Shown piece after piece: positions 13,647-25,597 of a DNA stretch of 64,000 nucleotides. Each line of letters opens with the position of its first letter. Positions within the stretch are counted from its first letter, which is position 1. The stretch covers positions 9,617,001-9,681,000 of the forward strand of contig NC_088326.1 of assembly GCF_910592395.1 (NCBI RefSeq), given 5' to 3'. Both the position numbers and the translations under genes were made by a program. Below the pieces are notes generated by a model. The model searched no databases and was not told where the DNA came from. It saw only the letters and a program-made list of their open reading frames with translations. This DNA comes from Lineus longissimus (Eukaryota; Nemertea; Pilidiophora; Heteronemertea; Lineidae).

Positions 13647-14672
13647 AATGCAAATAATGGTTCTTTGCAAAGAGCTCTTTTTTTACCCATGTTTACCATT
13701 GGGGGTTATCACTATATATTGGCGAATGAGTTTGAGTGGTCCATTATCTGCCGTCTAAAGGACAAGATCGTTGGAATCCGTTATGAATATCTCTCATTAT
13801 TATCATACAATGTTAAGCAAACGTTTACTCTTAAAGGAGAGTTTTTACTCCTGGGTATTCATGACACGAATAAAGATGAGTTTTATACTTTCGTCGAGAC
13901 CGCTAAGATTGACTGCATTGGATACTGTGGAAATTGGATGATTCAAAACATGTATGGTCAGCTTGTTGCTAAGGTGGATCGTTTCTGTTCACCGTTTCCT
14001 CAGCCATGCCAGAAAACAGATGGAGATCGTGCCAAAGGACATCCTGTGTTTCTTTCTGATTGCAATAATCGACGTTTAGGCATAGCAATTGTAACGTTTA
14101 AAGTAAAATACAGAACGAAAGTTGAATTTATTTTAGTTCTACGCAACTTTGTTACGATTGGGGATCAAATGAGACACTCGCATTTTAAAGTTTTATATCG
14201 ATATAACATGGAATTAAATTATCGCACTACTCATGAACCTCCGAAGTTGTCTAGTGTGCTTATTCCAGGGACTTGTGACTTCATTGTGGTCATCATTGAT
14301 GATGTACATTTCAAACCTATTATCTATCATTTACGCAAATTAGCACACTTCAAGAAAGTACAGCTCACAAAAGGAGGTATTCCTTTCGAGCTTTCCATGG
14401 TCAGTTTTAATGTCTTTGACGCCATCCACAATATGTATGTATACACATCACTGCATCCAAAGCTTAGAAACACATTCATCATAAAAGGATTTGAGTTTGA
14501 TTGTGAAAATGCACATCTAAATATTTCGAAGATGTTCCATCACAGAGTGTCTATCTTGCATTACATTAAAGGCTATGCAATAAAGGTCGACATCGGCAGA
14601 ATAACCAGTCTGGTTCTCATTCGGATAGCCACACCTATTATTTATCGTATTATTCCTCCTGATCTGCTCTGA
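13647..14672 (+). CDS. Terminal exon, orphan C-terminal domain (family member B)
   Basis: A single open frame of 341 codons plus TGA starts directly after TTTATATTTCAG (acceptor at 13645-13646) in phase 0 and has no in-frame ATG at its beginning, so I call it a last exon. The product is rich in aromatic and beta-branched residues with scattered cysteines and has no obvious transmembrane helix, coiled coil or enzyme motif. Length and gene position match the exons at 29672-30661, 62284-63273 and 32008-46649: each is about 1 kb, open throughout, and begins in phase 0 after an acceptor. Sequence similarity to those is weak by eye, so membership rests mainly on architecture. It probably follows the PAN-like exon at 10749-11090. 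No function recognised. Confidence 0.68.
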   Translation, partial: NANNGSLQRALFLPMFTIGGYHYILANEFEWSIICRLKDKIVGIRYEYLSLLSYNVKQTFTLKGEFLLLGIHDTNKDEFYTFVETAKIDCIGYCGNWMIQNMYGQLVAKVDRFCSPFPQPCQKTDGDRAKGHPVFLSDCNNRRLGIAIVTFKVKYRTKVEFILVLRNFVTIGDQMRHSHFKVLYRYNMELNYRTTHEPPKLSSVLIPGTCDFIVVIIDDVHFKPIIYHLRKLAHFKKVQLTKGGIPFELSMVSFNVFDAIHNMYVYTSLHPKLRNTFIIKGFEFDCENAHLNISKMFHHRVSILHYIKGYAIKVDIGRITSLVLIRIATPIIYRIIPPDLL

Positions 14673-15294
14673 TCGAAAACATACTGTATTTGAATCTAAT
14701 TCTAAATGTACAGACGCCAGTATTGAATGAGTGAGTAGAAACACTCTGAGCCGCTCGCTGAGTACCGTATTCGATTACTAGCGCAAGTAACCGCCGCAGC
14801 GTTCTTTTTGGTACTGGCGCCTAATCTCGCACCAGATCGAGCGAGCGACCCTCGGAGTGAGTTAATACTGCGACATTAGGTGGCCGACGGATGTGATATT
14901 TGAGAAAAGATGGCAGACGATCCTGTAAATGTCGGATTTGTGATGTACACAATGTTGTTCATACATAGAACTTAATTATGAACATCTGAACGTACAATGG
15001 TGCATTCTAACCAATTTTGTGAATGACGCGACTGAAATAAGCAGGACGAACCAGTAACATGTCGAGTAAAGAAAGCGAAAAAAATCGAGAGACTCATGAT
15101 CACCAAGGCGAGGGTGCGTATAACTGTTGGCGTCATGCTATCAAATGCAGGTGCCAACAACTTTGGTTTCGAATGCAAGGACTATTGTGTCATTTGCGAT
15201 TGTTTCGAGAGTCTTAACTTGTTTTTCATACCTATCTTCCAGCGGTATTGCCTCCGTAGCCTCCGTCCATATCACTGAAGACATACATGTTTTT
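14673..15294. other. 3' flank, no gene recognised
   Basis: Follows the stop codon of the terminal exon. I saw no canonical AATAAA close to the stop and no other exon. Confidence 0.4.
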
Positions 15295-16339
15295 TTTCTG
15301 TATGGTAGTTGATAAAGCTTGGAATCAGTGAAACCATGTAACCAGTGATGAACCTTGGAATAGTCAGTACTAAACCGTGGAATCACTGTGCAAGTACCGC
15401 GTGAAATCGGGCGCGTTCCTTCCACGATTTATACCCTCCCAACTGCCAATCTCGTCCCAGCTGACTTTATTGATAGCAATTTGCCAGTAGTTCCAGAATC
15501 AACCTTTTTGTGGAGGATGACGTCATCATTGAATGCATTGGAAATGTATTGTTGTCAATAAACTTGTAATCATGACGGGCCGCCATTTGCAAATATCTAA
15601 TCATTGCTCTTCGATGAAAGCAAAAGTAAGCTTTTGTTATTGTTTTGTATTCCATATCCTAAAATAAAACGTTTTTATGAGAAGAATCATTTGTATATAT
15701 AATGCTCTGATAACATGCACACGGGAATCACTAAAAAATGAGTCCGCTTAGAACTGGTTACATCACGAAATATCTCTACATCCCTCGATGTGTACATGAA
15801 TATGTACGAAATCGCTCACAGCGAAGGAATTTATTCACATTTTTCATCTCCAAACCCGGCTAAAACCTTCGGTAATAAACCGTCATCTACGTTTTTACGG
15901 ATAAGTGCCAGCCGGTACTGCATGATGTAGTCAATCTTCTCTGGATCACCCTGTATGATCACACCACTCCGTAGTTCAAATAGGCCCCGTGTGGTGGCGT
16001 AGTAAGCGGAGCGCTGATTGGTCCATATTATGGGTGTGTGCTGGGCGTGTCGTGACGTGCATGCCTATATTTGGGAGATCAGTAATGTACACTGGAGGCG
16101 AGGTATGAATGGGTTGTTCTAAAATATAGATTATTGAATCGGATATGCGACTGATTTCTAAACTACCGTCAAATTCCGATCTGATCATGTAAAAATGAGC
16201 TCCAAATATTGATTCGTAAACACCTTAGGTTCAAATGGCATTATTTCATGTTTTTATGCATTTTTAGGACTGATTCCAAGGTTTATCACTGGTTTCAAGG
16301 TTTCACTGGTTCTAAGCTTTATCACCTACCTTTCTGTAT
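15295..16339. mobile_element. Mutator-like TIR element with 9-bp target duplication
   Basis: The element proper is 15304-16330 (1027 bp). Its ends GGTAGTTGATAAAGCTT and (reverse complement of the right end) GGTAGGTGATAAAGCTT begin inverted repeats of roughly 70 bp with scattered mismatches. The flanks carry the same nine bases, TTTCTGTAT, at 15295-15303 and 16331-16339. A 9-bp duplication with long TIRs is typical of the Mutator/MULE superfamily. No transposase frame is present, so it is non-autonomous. Confidence 0.78.
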
Positions 16340-18066
16340 ACCGCGCGCCTCACTTTACGGTGCAACTCATCCAAATTTAAACTGATTCTGCCGTATGCAA
16401 TGTACACTATCTGTATACTGTATATAACTTGTATAAAGCAGCATGAACCCGTTCTTCGATCACGTACACAGACCTCAATTTCCATGACCACTGCACTGCT
16501 AATAATGAACTGGATTTAAAAACAACTTCACACGGCTTGCCCTTTATTTCTTCTCTGGACACTGCATGCGTAAGTTTCAACGCATTGTGGTTCGAATGAG
16601 ACACAAAAACGCTACACTTGCCGAAATATCAGACCGCTGCACGGGCAAAAACGATGGTTACCGTGTAGTGGCATAACGCTAACTTGTTACCAATGTGTTT
16701 ACAGCGATGTCGTTTATGGGTTGAGATCACTATGAATATGATAAAATTCTTAAAAAGCCCTGTCATGCCTAAATACCGCCCGGAATGTTAGTTATTTGGT
16801 TTGCAAACATCATTTAAGGCTTTTTTGATTTTGAATGATATCAACCAACATAATTCAGGTCGCTTTTGAAATAGGAACTCCTTTTCTCGATTTTGCGGGG
16901 TCGAAAAGATATTCTCGCGGCCCCGCAACGTGTCATATTCTGACATGTCTCACGAAAACGCTAATAAAACAATTTAGAATCATTGGAACTTATTCAAATT
17001 CTCCTATGACATTGACAAGATATAGGTCTACACTTTTGCGAATTAATTGTGCACTGATGAGCCCTATTAGTATGTGATACCAACACCAAAATGGCGGTGA
17101 GTTCGATCGATTTAAAGGTTTTTTGAAACTTTGTTGGCTTTCCTGCACTCCTGTAGACATGAATTCACATCCCCTCTCACTACTGGTTAGCAAATTTACA
17201 TACTTGTTGTCAAAATAACTGCAGAAATGTTGCAAAGAGCTTCTAAAACGGCTGCATTCGGACACTGAACGCAGGAATTTCTCCTCTTAAATTTGCTTGC
17301 ACTTCCTTGACTGAGGCTGTCTGTAGCATAGTGATGTGTACTTGAGACAGCCCTGGGAACTGCATGAACATTGACAAGGTGTACTCAGGCTTTTCTTTCG
17401 TCATATTATCATTAGTTATGTGTCTCTTTGATCCTTCTCGTACCTTTACGTATTCTGACATCGGTCGATTCCAGAGAATGGAAGGAAGCCCCCCCCCCCT
17501 CGCAGGATTCAGAGCTTCTTTTGGCTGGAATGGACACCTAATGGGAGTAGTTAATGGAATGGACCTGTGTTTCTGATTTTAGTTGAAAGTTTTTGAGGAG
17601 AGATACAGCTTTGAGCAGTTACACAGGCCTGTTCAGGCTGTTGCCAAGGAAATGGCTCAAAAAACATTAGTCCCGAAGTTATGCAATGAAGCTATCAACA
17701 GTCAATTCAATTCAAATTTGGGGACATTCCTCAATTTCAGAGTGCTTACAGAAAACATTTGTATCCAAAGGTTCTGATTTATCAAGCCATTTAGAATTTC
17801 TAGGGTGCTTGATCTTGCAAGCTCTTTGAAAGTAAAATTGATGAAATTGACCAAAAAAGTCAAAAAAGCCTAACATGATGTAAGGTAGAATGGGGTATTT
17901 GTAACCCCTGTCTTTGATATTGATTGATATCCCCATGCATCCAATCAACAATGCAGGGGCTACAAACATGACAAATAAATTGGGGCTTCAACTACCCCAT
18001 TCTACCCTACATGCATACATGACCGAAAGTATTCTAATCATCTGTATGAGATGGAAGAGAAGAATT
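16340..18066. other. Non-coding stretch, no gene recognised
   Basis: Short open frames only. A C-run lies near 17491-17499. No splice-bounded exon or family motif recognised. Confidence 0.4.
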
Positions 18067-18165
18067 AACCGACCGACCGACTGACCGACAGACCGACCGA
18101 CTGACTGACTGACCGACCAACCAACCAAGCAACCAACCAACCAACCAATCAACCTATCAATCAAT
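18067..18165. repeat. GACC/GACT then AACC microsatellite
   Basis: Imperfect tetranucleotide repeats change from GACC/GACT units to AACC and finally AATC units. It lies about 140 bp before the start of the duplicated segment. Confidence 0.95.
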
Positions 18166-19720
18166 CATGCACAGAACTGCAAACCGATACAAACCGATAT
18201 AATAGGGGACATGTGTTCTATAACTTGGTGGACACATCATTATTATAGCATCATGATCATTAAATGGATCTTTGAAGAAATGAGGTTAATGTCAATTTAT
18301 GCACGGACCTGATGGGCTGTTCATCGATCAGAACGGATACAGGGCTTTTCCAAACCGGGACGTCCCCGCTTCCAGAGGAGTTCCTACTTGTGATAGTCTG
18401 ATGTGAATGGATTTGCCATCTTATGAGATTCCATGGCACATGGTGATATATTGGTTTATTATCTGATGTGCATAGATTTGCCATCTTGTGAGATTCCATG
18501 GCACACATGGTGACATATTGGTTTATTTTGTTTTAAACATTATGATATTCAGACCATTCTAGATCGTATTATGACACAACAATTAAATGGCTACTGAAAA
18601 AAGACCTACGAGTGTTAAAAACGCCAATTCGGAAACCCATCTCAAGATTTAACATATACGTCAAACAAAAACAAACAGTTGCAACCAGTATTTACACTAG
18701 GTGTATCGTGTGTTCCATTCATTGTCATATTCATACTCAACTTGTACATGGTGTTATATGTTTATTGATCATGATTCGGCCTTTAGTATTGTTTCCAGAT
18801 CATAAAACGGATAGTATTCAATGCAGGTCGATTTTTGCTACAGAATGATTGAACATTTTAAATCCATATAAAATACAAACGTTTCAAGTTTGAATTAGTT
18901 CAGCACAGCTTTCAGGCTCTTACACGGAGTTGACCAAAATTGAGATACTAACGGACCCCTTATAATAGTTTGCCAATCAATCCAAAATTGACTCATTTCC
19001 ATTATTTTTCTGAGTGAAGGCTGAATACTCATGTGGTACGGGTACAGTATGATAAAGGGCCTCCATTCGTAATATACGTACATGTTATCACGATAAAGGA
19101 TTTTCATAGAATAAGATATTTACGCGGAGGAACGAAGACCTCACATGCGGGTAGTCATTAAGATGAGGATCTGGTGAATTCAGTGATAAATGGGTTGGAC
19201 TCCGTCAGCTCGTGAGCAGATATATAAGTTGTATTAGGTTACAGCCATCCTGAAGAAGTTAAGGGTTACTGTTCACTTCTCCGGCCCTGTACACTAACAT
19301 TTCCTCTCATTTTCTGAAGTACGGAGATGTGCATCACTTTCAAGTCAGTATGCGCGATTTTACTGTCATCCTCGATTTTCATGATTTGTGTGAATAGAAT
19401 GAGCGCTTAGAAATCTCATAATCGAAGTCGAAGTGCGCACCTCGAAGACGACAGTGCCTTTCCCTGTCGGCAATTGAGAAATAACAACCAATGAAAATGC
19501 GAGTTTGAATATCGATGCCATAGCGTTGTTTAAATGCTAGCGACCCTCTGATTGGGCGAAATTGGTTTTGCGCCATAACTGCTGCTACTTATCATTACAT
19601 TTCTTTACCCCAGCACCAATAATATACCAAGTATTGCTTATATTGTAGAAACACGTGGACTTCAATAGGAGTTAGATTTTTAAAAGAGGCTGGTGTTGCA
19701 TACGAGTACGTAGTTCACAG

Positions 19721-19728
19721 TATAAAAC
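19721..19728 (+). promoter_or_regulatory. Candidate TATA box of the copy-1 secreted-protein gene
   Basis: TATAAAAC lies about 155 bases before the signal-peptide ATG. The second copy has TATAAAC at 52943-52949, one A shorter. Placement is compatible with a start site near 19750, but no transcript evidence is available. Confidence 0.35.
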
Positions 19729-19879
19729 ACTAGATCACATACCGTACGTCGATGTTCTTATATATCAATATACTTACCATCCATGAAGAAATTACCAGTG
19801 TCGTGGTGTCGATCAAGGTGAACGACAAGCAACCATATCTCATCAAGGTTTTAAATGCATCCAGGCTAACCCTACAACT

Positions 19880-19930
19880 ATGTCAAAGTATCCACTGCTT
19901 TCAATTGTGCTGGGTCTGGGACTTCTGGCA
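19880..19930 (+). CDS. Signal-peptide first exon (gene A, copy 1)
   Basis: ATG opens a 17-residue hydrophobic leader, MSKYPLLSIVLGLGLLA, ending in phase 0 at GGCA/GTGAGT. The next plausible exon (20189) also begins in phase 0. The sequence is identical in the second copy. The leader predicts entry into the secretory pathway. Confidence 0.75.
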
Positions 19931-20188
19931 GTGAGTAAAATATTGGTTAACTCGCTAAGCTTGAAACGTAAGTATGACGTTAATAAAATCATTTGTAGAC
20001 TGTGCTCAGAACTTCGAACAACGGTCTTATCACTGGAAGCTTACCGCTATGGTATTATTGCGCATGTATTTTGAACCATTCGCTCGTAAATATCTAACCA
20101 ATACACTATCATTCTGTTGATATCGAATTAGATAAACAAAATTAACTATATCATCTATCCTAAACGTTTATTCAGAATGATATTGTAG

Positions 20189-20281
20189 GACAGCATGGCT
20201 CAATTTCATATTTTGTCAGAGTTTTCTACTCTAACGCCTAAATTTGCGCGGATGAATATCGGCACTTTTTGGAGCAGATCA
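20189..20281 (+). CDS. Second coding exon, 31 codons (gene A, copy 1)
   Basis: Bounded by TATTGTAG at the left and ATCA/GTAAGT at the right, it is exactly 93 bp, phase 0 at both ends, open in the frame continuing from the signal peptide, and identical in copy 2. It would form the N-terminus of the mature protein. No domain recognised. Confidence 0.62.
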
Positions 20282-20640
20282 GTAAGTGCAACTTGGCATG
20301 TTCTACTGATCATGAATGACCGTGGAGAACTCGAACGCATAATAGCGATTGCGAGTTTTATAGCAGCGATGTGCATATTGTAATCGCTGTAAAGTGTGAT
20401 CGATGAAAAAGGACTTTTCTACAGTTGGAAATCTTTCTCAGTGGGATCTCTGATAGAATCAAACAGTTTTGACATTTGTTGGACGTTTCAGCGGTGACAG
20501 ATACCTGTAGCAGTTTTAGAGGTGACTATGTATTCTGTAGCTTCGTTTACAGGGTATTTGAGATGGTCCCTAACCAGATATTTTTATTTTGCTGGAGTTT
20601 TCGCATATTGCCCTCCGAAACGCATATATATATGTACGCT

Positions 20641-20865
20641 AAGGGGTACGCCGTTCGTAATGACTTGTGGTCCAGTTAAACAGAAATCCACTAATACACA
20701 ATGCCGTAGCGCGGTTATTATGAATACAAATTTGTTTAAACTTGGTATTCATAGTCAGTCTACACAACGGCAATGTTGAAATTTATATTAAGTGCATATT
20801 TCTGCAATTGGATAACTTTAGATTCAATTACAAATTCAAAAATTTTAACGAATGGCGTAGGCCTT
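20641..20865. mobile_element. MITE family A, copy 2
   Basis: Begins AAGGGGTACGCCGTTCGTAA and ends CGAATGGCGTAGGCCTT. Diverged from the 7746-7974 copy but close to the 53850-54074 copy, which is its duplicate. Confidence 0.72.
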
Positions 20866-21839
20866 TAAAGCATATTCCATTGTTCAACATCGTTCACGTT
20901 GGGGTTTCGGTGGTTTTGCAAAATCTTCCTAATATGTGCAGCCGACGTGACTTGGAATTTTGATGGCAAATCTCGAGATTTAAGGTTAGTACATGGTGGG
21001 ATTCAGCAAGCCGCCGAGTGATATATGTTGGCGTTGATTACCGTCGAAGAGAACATTTTCGCGGCATAATTGTTTTCGCGAATGCCGAGTGATGAACATA
21101 TTCGCGGCAGAATATTTTCGCGAGTCAAGAATTTTTGCCCACTAAAATCAAAGTTGTCTAATTTGACCTAGACCTCTCAATGTGTCGAGTAATTAAGCCT
21201 ATAGCGCACAAGGATGGGCAATACATGTGATTGGGCAGAAGTTATTCAAGATGTGTGGAATTTGTGTTTGTTACCTGTAATTACGGTACGTGTTTTATGC
21301 GAAGTGTATGCAGTCTCTTTAACCAACTCGATCGACACAGGGCCTATAGCAGGCTGCGGCTGCAATGATATGGAATTCTTCCTGAAAAGCAGGAGATTTT
21401 CGCGGCAGAATGTTTTCTAGAACATGACCTACTCGCGAAATTCGCGAAAATATCCTGCACGCGAAATTTTTCTGTTCTACAGATTTTTAAAGGTACACAT
21501 AGTTTGGCCAATTTCTTTACATACCATGTTTTAAATGGAAGCCTGACCGATACAATTCGCGATCGGATACCAGTGATTGAATTGAGTTCGAACTTTTTCG
21601 TCCGCATATTTTATATACGGATCCCTGTACGCCCTTATACGAAATGCGCTATGCAATGTCTGCAGAAAATACCTCCCTTTCGAGTTGTGCACTTGGTGTA
21701 ATGAGTACATATCCGGTCAAAGATCCAACTGCACATCACGAACCTTCCCGAGTCCTCAACTTCGGCCTTACTTGGAAATGTATATTTGACCCGTCAGCTT
21801 TACACATTTTTTGAGCATTCATTTTATTGAACCTTCCAG

Positions 21840-22408
21840 CCTGCTTCAAATGAAGGAAGCATCTTATGTTAATTCGTCTATTTTTGGGCGCGTGATGTCA
21901 TTAAATGATGGGACTGATGATCAGTGTGTCAATGCTCCCGATGTCAATCTCAGAGCCGGCTGGCTGACTATAGTAATCTATTTGAGAGCAAAGGATATTA
22001 TCAAACATTCTGTAGTAATCACACTCATGAACGGCAATATGTATATTCAAGTGAACTACGCTGGACAGCGGTTATGTGCGACCGTTGGGAGGAGTAGCTC
22101 AAATGGTCAGCCATCATTCAACTATGAGTTCGGTTTGATATGCGATAAGTGGCATCAGCTCACCATCGTGGTTAATGTACAAAATGAAGTATGCAGTCTT
22201 TATGTCGATGGGCGTCAACTTAAAATACTTGCTATTGGACGACAACACTTCAAAATGAATTCGAAGAGTACGCTCATTGGATGTCATTGGCGCACGCTGC
22301 GGACCTTTAATATAGACAGACAGTATCATTTTCGAGGAGATATCGCACGAATTATGATATACCACGCAAAGCTGAGCGATGAACAATTAAAGAGCATTTA
22401 CGACGAAT
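21840..22408 (+). CDS. LamG-like (concanavalin A-like jelly roll) exon (copy 1)
   Basis: Bounded by AACCTTCCAG and GAAT/GTAAGT, 569 bp long, entering in phase 2 and leaving in phase 1. The product has the hallmarks of Laminin_G_3/LamGL domains: an early stretch ending in a W-L-T-I beta strand, a central C-D-K-W-H-Q-L-T segment, a Y-V-D-G-R turn and the closing F-R-G-D-I-A-R followed by an I-Y-H-A-K-L-S-D-E-Q motif and Y-D-E-C. Such domains bind glycans or proteins outside cells. Its phases do not join directly to the phase-0 exons on either side, so flanking exons are missing from this model or it belongs to a separate transcript. Compared with copy 2 it has six amino-acid changes and two silent changes. 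Confidence 0.75.
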
Positions 22409-23569
22409 GTAAGTATTTTCTTATTACAATATATTTTTGGAACAATATGTAAACCAATGGTCTTCTGTTCCGAGGATCAATCCTCCTAAGATATTTTTAA
22501 AAACGTGGAAAACTCGAAATCGTTTTTACATGTTCCACGAACAAAAAAATTCCACATTTTTTGGATGTCGATCGATGTCATGCGAGAATGAATTAAACTG
22601 TGGACCCCGTATATGTCTAAAAACATCTCGACAAATGTCGTGTGTTTACATGCCAAGAGATCATCGTGGTTAAGCAATATCAACTTGTCGCAGAATCAAA
22701 TGTGAAATGTCGAAGTCAAATGCGAAAAATCGCTTTGAACCCAATGATTCAATGGGGCAAACATTTACATGTAGCAGTTTCTCAAATGATATTATTCGTT
22801 TATTATTTTTGCTGAATTTCCTAGTTTGTTTGCTTCGTGGAGGTACGTATACTTATGAGGTGAAGGCGGGTGTGGATGTGCAATCCACGCTGTTGGTGCT
22901 CGATTACCACCCTCCTGCTGCGACTCAAATGGAAATGGTGTTGCGTCGTAGTAACAGCAGAGTGGCCTATTGAAGTCCAAACTCGGCCTGCACTCACGTT
23001 GCGAATTTTTTCGAGCTGGGAGTAGTGCGTGCACAAAATGATGAATAAGACTTTTTTTCTGCAACCTATAGCTCAAACAACATTGGCAAAACGTGTGACA
23101 CTTTCAGAAAACTGTTAGCGCATGAAACAGAAAAAGAACAAACACACTCAAGCCAGAACTCCTTACTCTTTTAAAGGGACAGGTAGGCCGTAATATGTGG
23201 TGTGTTTTGTCATATACTATAGATTCATACTTTAAATTGGGAACAACATTTACGAAAAGTTGGCCAATCTTTTCCTATTTTAATTTTTTTCTGTGGCTGC
23301 ATTATGCCATTTGAAGGAAAACGTTTTCTTTAGATTATGATGGCCGAGATGTCTTTGGGATGAGCCACGGCACTCTCAGCCATTTAGCAGCCTCTGAAAG
23401 AACCAAATGTTGCACCAACGTATACCAAAAACACGTGGGATTCTGGAACCATGTTTTAACCAGTTTCTGTACAACGGTATTAAGCCAATTTTTACAAAAT
23501 ATCATTAACACTGTTCCAATTCTAACATTTGCCGGACACTAATGGTATGATCACTTTTTCATCGTAGAG
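22409..23569. other. Intronic or intergenic, no exon recognised
   Basis: Open frames such as 22707-22973 have no domain features. Sequence is conserved in copy 2 at the same level as its surroundings. Confidence 0.4.
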
Positions 23570-23772
23570 TTCGTGCGATTCATTAGAGGTTCCTACTATG
23601 ACAAACTTGGAGGACTGATTTGCATTTTAATAGCCAAATCGAAACTTGGGTGCGCAAAAGAACATAATAGCGCGTGTCAAAATCTTCATTGGCAGACACA
23701 ATGTACCCATTTTAGGTTTGATGCGGATTTAGGGCAATGTTTGTTTTACCACAATTCACGCGGGCGGATGTT
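23570..23772 (+). CDS. Candidate PAN-like exon (copy 1)
   Basis: The frame encodes a cysteine pattern resembling a PAN module: S-K-L-G-C-A, later A-C-Q, Q-C-T-H-F-R-F-D and G-Q-C-L-F-Y. A pyrimidine tract (CTTTTTCATCGTAGAG) precedes it and TT/GTAAAC could be the donor. Joining it to the LamG exon with the alternative acceptor would create TAG at the junction, so it cannot follow that exon directly. Conserved at 56777-56979. Confidence 0.42.
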
Positions 23773-24013
23773 GTAAACCCACGTATATACAGTTGCCAGG
23801 TCGAAAATCAAGAAATTATTTTGAAGATTCTAATTAAGATAAGATCTTAAAGGACCATTGGCATTATTAAGGGCAATATTACCCAATTGTCGGCTTCCCA
23901 GTCACCTCCTATTCTAAATATTCTAAATCAACAAATTGCACAAAAAAATCAAAATCTGTGACGTCCTGGTGTTGATATCGATTTTTCCGCCATCACGGTG
24001 ATGGCGCTTGATT

Positions 24014-24579
24014 TAAGGAATTGAACCCTCGGCTTCGGACCTTGGTTGAGTTACCAAGACACTCGAGGGTGGAGCTAAAATACAGTCCAAACCCGAGCCG
24101 ACAGGCGAGGGTTTGGACGAAATTTTAGCTCCACCCGAGAGTAACTTGAATATGTGCGAATTTGGCAAATTCCATCCATCGCCGGCCCGGCCGGAGCGCC
24201 GGTAGCGCCGTTGTTTACATTATGTTAGCGCGCATAGGAAGTCCGCATCGGCTCGCTCAAGTGATGCTAAAATCCGCGCAAATGGGCTATTTGGAGCGTT
24301 TTTCTCGGCAAATATGTGTAGTGCTCATTAAAAAACTTAGAATGGTTGATGCTTCCTTGACTGATTTGTGTTTGAAGCAGTGTTTTGAGAGCCTCAAACT
24401 TCTGAAGTGAGGTGAAATTCCTTTGACGTGACGTGTGCATGGTTTCCACATTTTAGTGCAACCCGAGGGAACTTTGGTAGATCATCTTGGTTGCGTGTCC
24501 AAAACACTCCGCTCTCAGAACGAGGCTTATGCATTTTCCATTTAAAAGTTGACTTTACGGTACCAAGGTATTTTAGAAT
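24014..24579. mobile_element. 566-bp insertion present only in copy 1, with an 82-bp palindrome
   Basis: Copy 2 runs straight across this site near 57221. The insert contains an imperfect inverted repeat at 24061-24142 (34-nt arms around GAGCCGACAGGCGAG) and CG-rich CCGGCC blocks near 24182. I found no terminal repeats or clear target duplication, so it may instead be a deletion in copy 2. Confidence 0.6.
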
Positions 24580-25028
24580 ACCCCACTACTGCGACGATAA
24601 TGGAAATGACGTTGCGTCGTAATAACGGGGTGGCGTGAACTCGGATCTCGGCGCGCATTCATCACGTGGCGGGAAAGGTATTTAGCACTACTCGCGCGTA
24701 CTGAAAAAAACGAACAAACCGCCCATTCCTTTAACATTGAATCTTACAAGAATCTTTGAACGAACGTACAGGTACGTGTGCCCGATCACAATGCTAGATA
24801 TTATATCAACTCGGAATATAATGATACGTCTATCTGGATTTTCGATCTGGGATGGCATGTAAGAAGAATAGTTGACATTGTTGAATGTTGCATGGTATAC
24901 GACCTGCCAGAGGTTATATGCATTTGTCTGAAGATTATTTTTAAACCAGTAATAAAAAGGCATCTTAAAGCGATAATAAGCCGTCGACTTAGGAGGTTAA
25001 ATGATTGTTAAGAGACCAAGATGGACTC

Positions 25029-25155
25029 TAATTTAAGCAGACGTTTCTGGGTCGTATGAGCAGACATGTCTGGGTCGTATAATATACGACCCAGAAACGT
25101 ATGCTTAAATTAAAGTCTCAGTGAGTATTCATATCATAAACGCTCACTGAGACTT
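25029..25155. repeat. Two adjacent inverted repeats (copy 1)
   Basis: The first, 25029-25112, pairs TAATTTAAGCAGACGTTT... with its complement around a repeated CTGGGTCGTAT block. The second pairs AAGTCTCAGTGAG (25113-25125) with CTCACTGAGACTT (25143-25155). Equivalent structures are at 57652-57783 in copy 2. Probably ends of non-autonomous elements. Confidence 0.7.
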
Positions 25156-25293
25156 AAAGGACTTAACAACAAGAGGACTAGAATTCTCAAATAATCGCTC
25201 GCCTCCACCCCCCATTACCGCATACATACTAAATTAAGGTTCCTAGTTGAAATCTTATGATAATTGTATCGGGATTTTCGACCCAGGAAATGC

Positions 25294-25428
25294 TTTTTGT
25301 TGAAATCACACGTAGTTAACACCTACAGAAAGCACGATCCCTTAATTGTTAGCTATCACGAAATATCAAAAGGGACCACGCTTTCTGTAGCTTTGAACAA
25401 CATCATGTACGTGTGATTGCAACAAAAA
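25294..25428. repeat. 135-bp inverted repeat (copy 1)
   Basis: The left arm TTTTTGTTGAAATCACACGT and the right arm (ACGTGTGATTGCAACAAAAA) pair, and inner blocks CTACAGAAAGC and GCTTTCTGTAG pair again. It can fold into one long hairpin. Conserved at 57921-58055. Confidence 0.7.
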
Positions 25429-25597
25429 CGGTGGTTGTTCATTTAACGCTGCAATCCTCCCAAACAATGAGAGGTGCGTTGTAAAATTTATCTGAAATGC
25501 ATTCTGCGAATGCCTACCCTCAAAAGTTTTAGAATCTGACACAAAATAACTTCAGTCAGCAGAAGTAAATGAAACTGCAGTAGACGATGATTCTTTT

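Noticed and set aside
23570-23772. Direct splice from the LamG exon into the PAN-like exon
   Set aside because: The phase-compatible acceptor gives TAG at the junction, so another exon or transcript is required.
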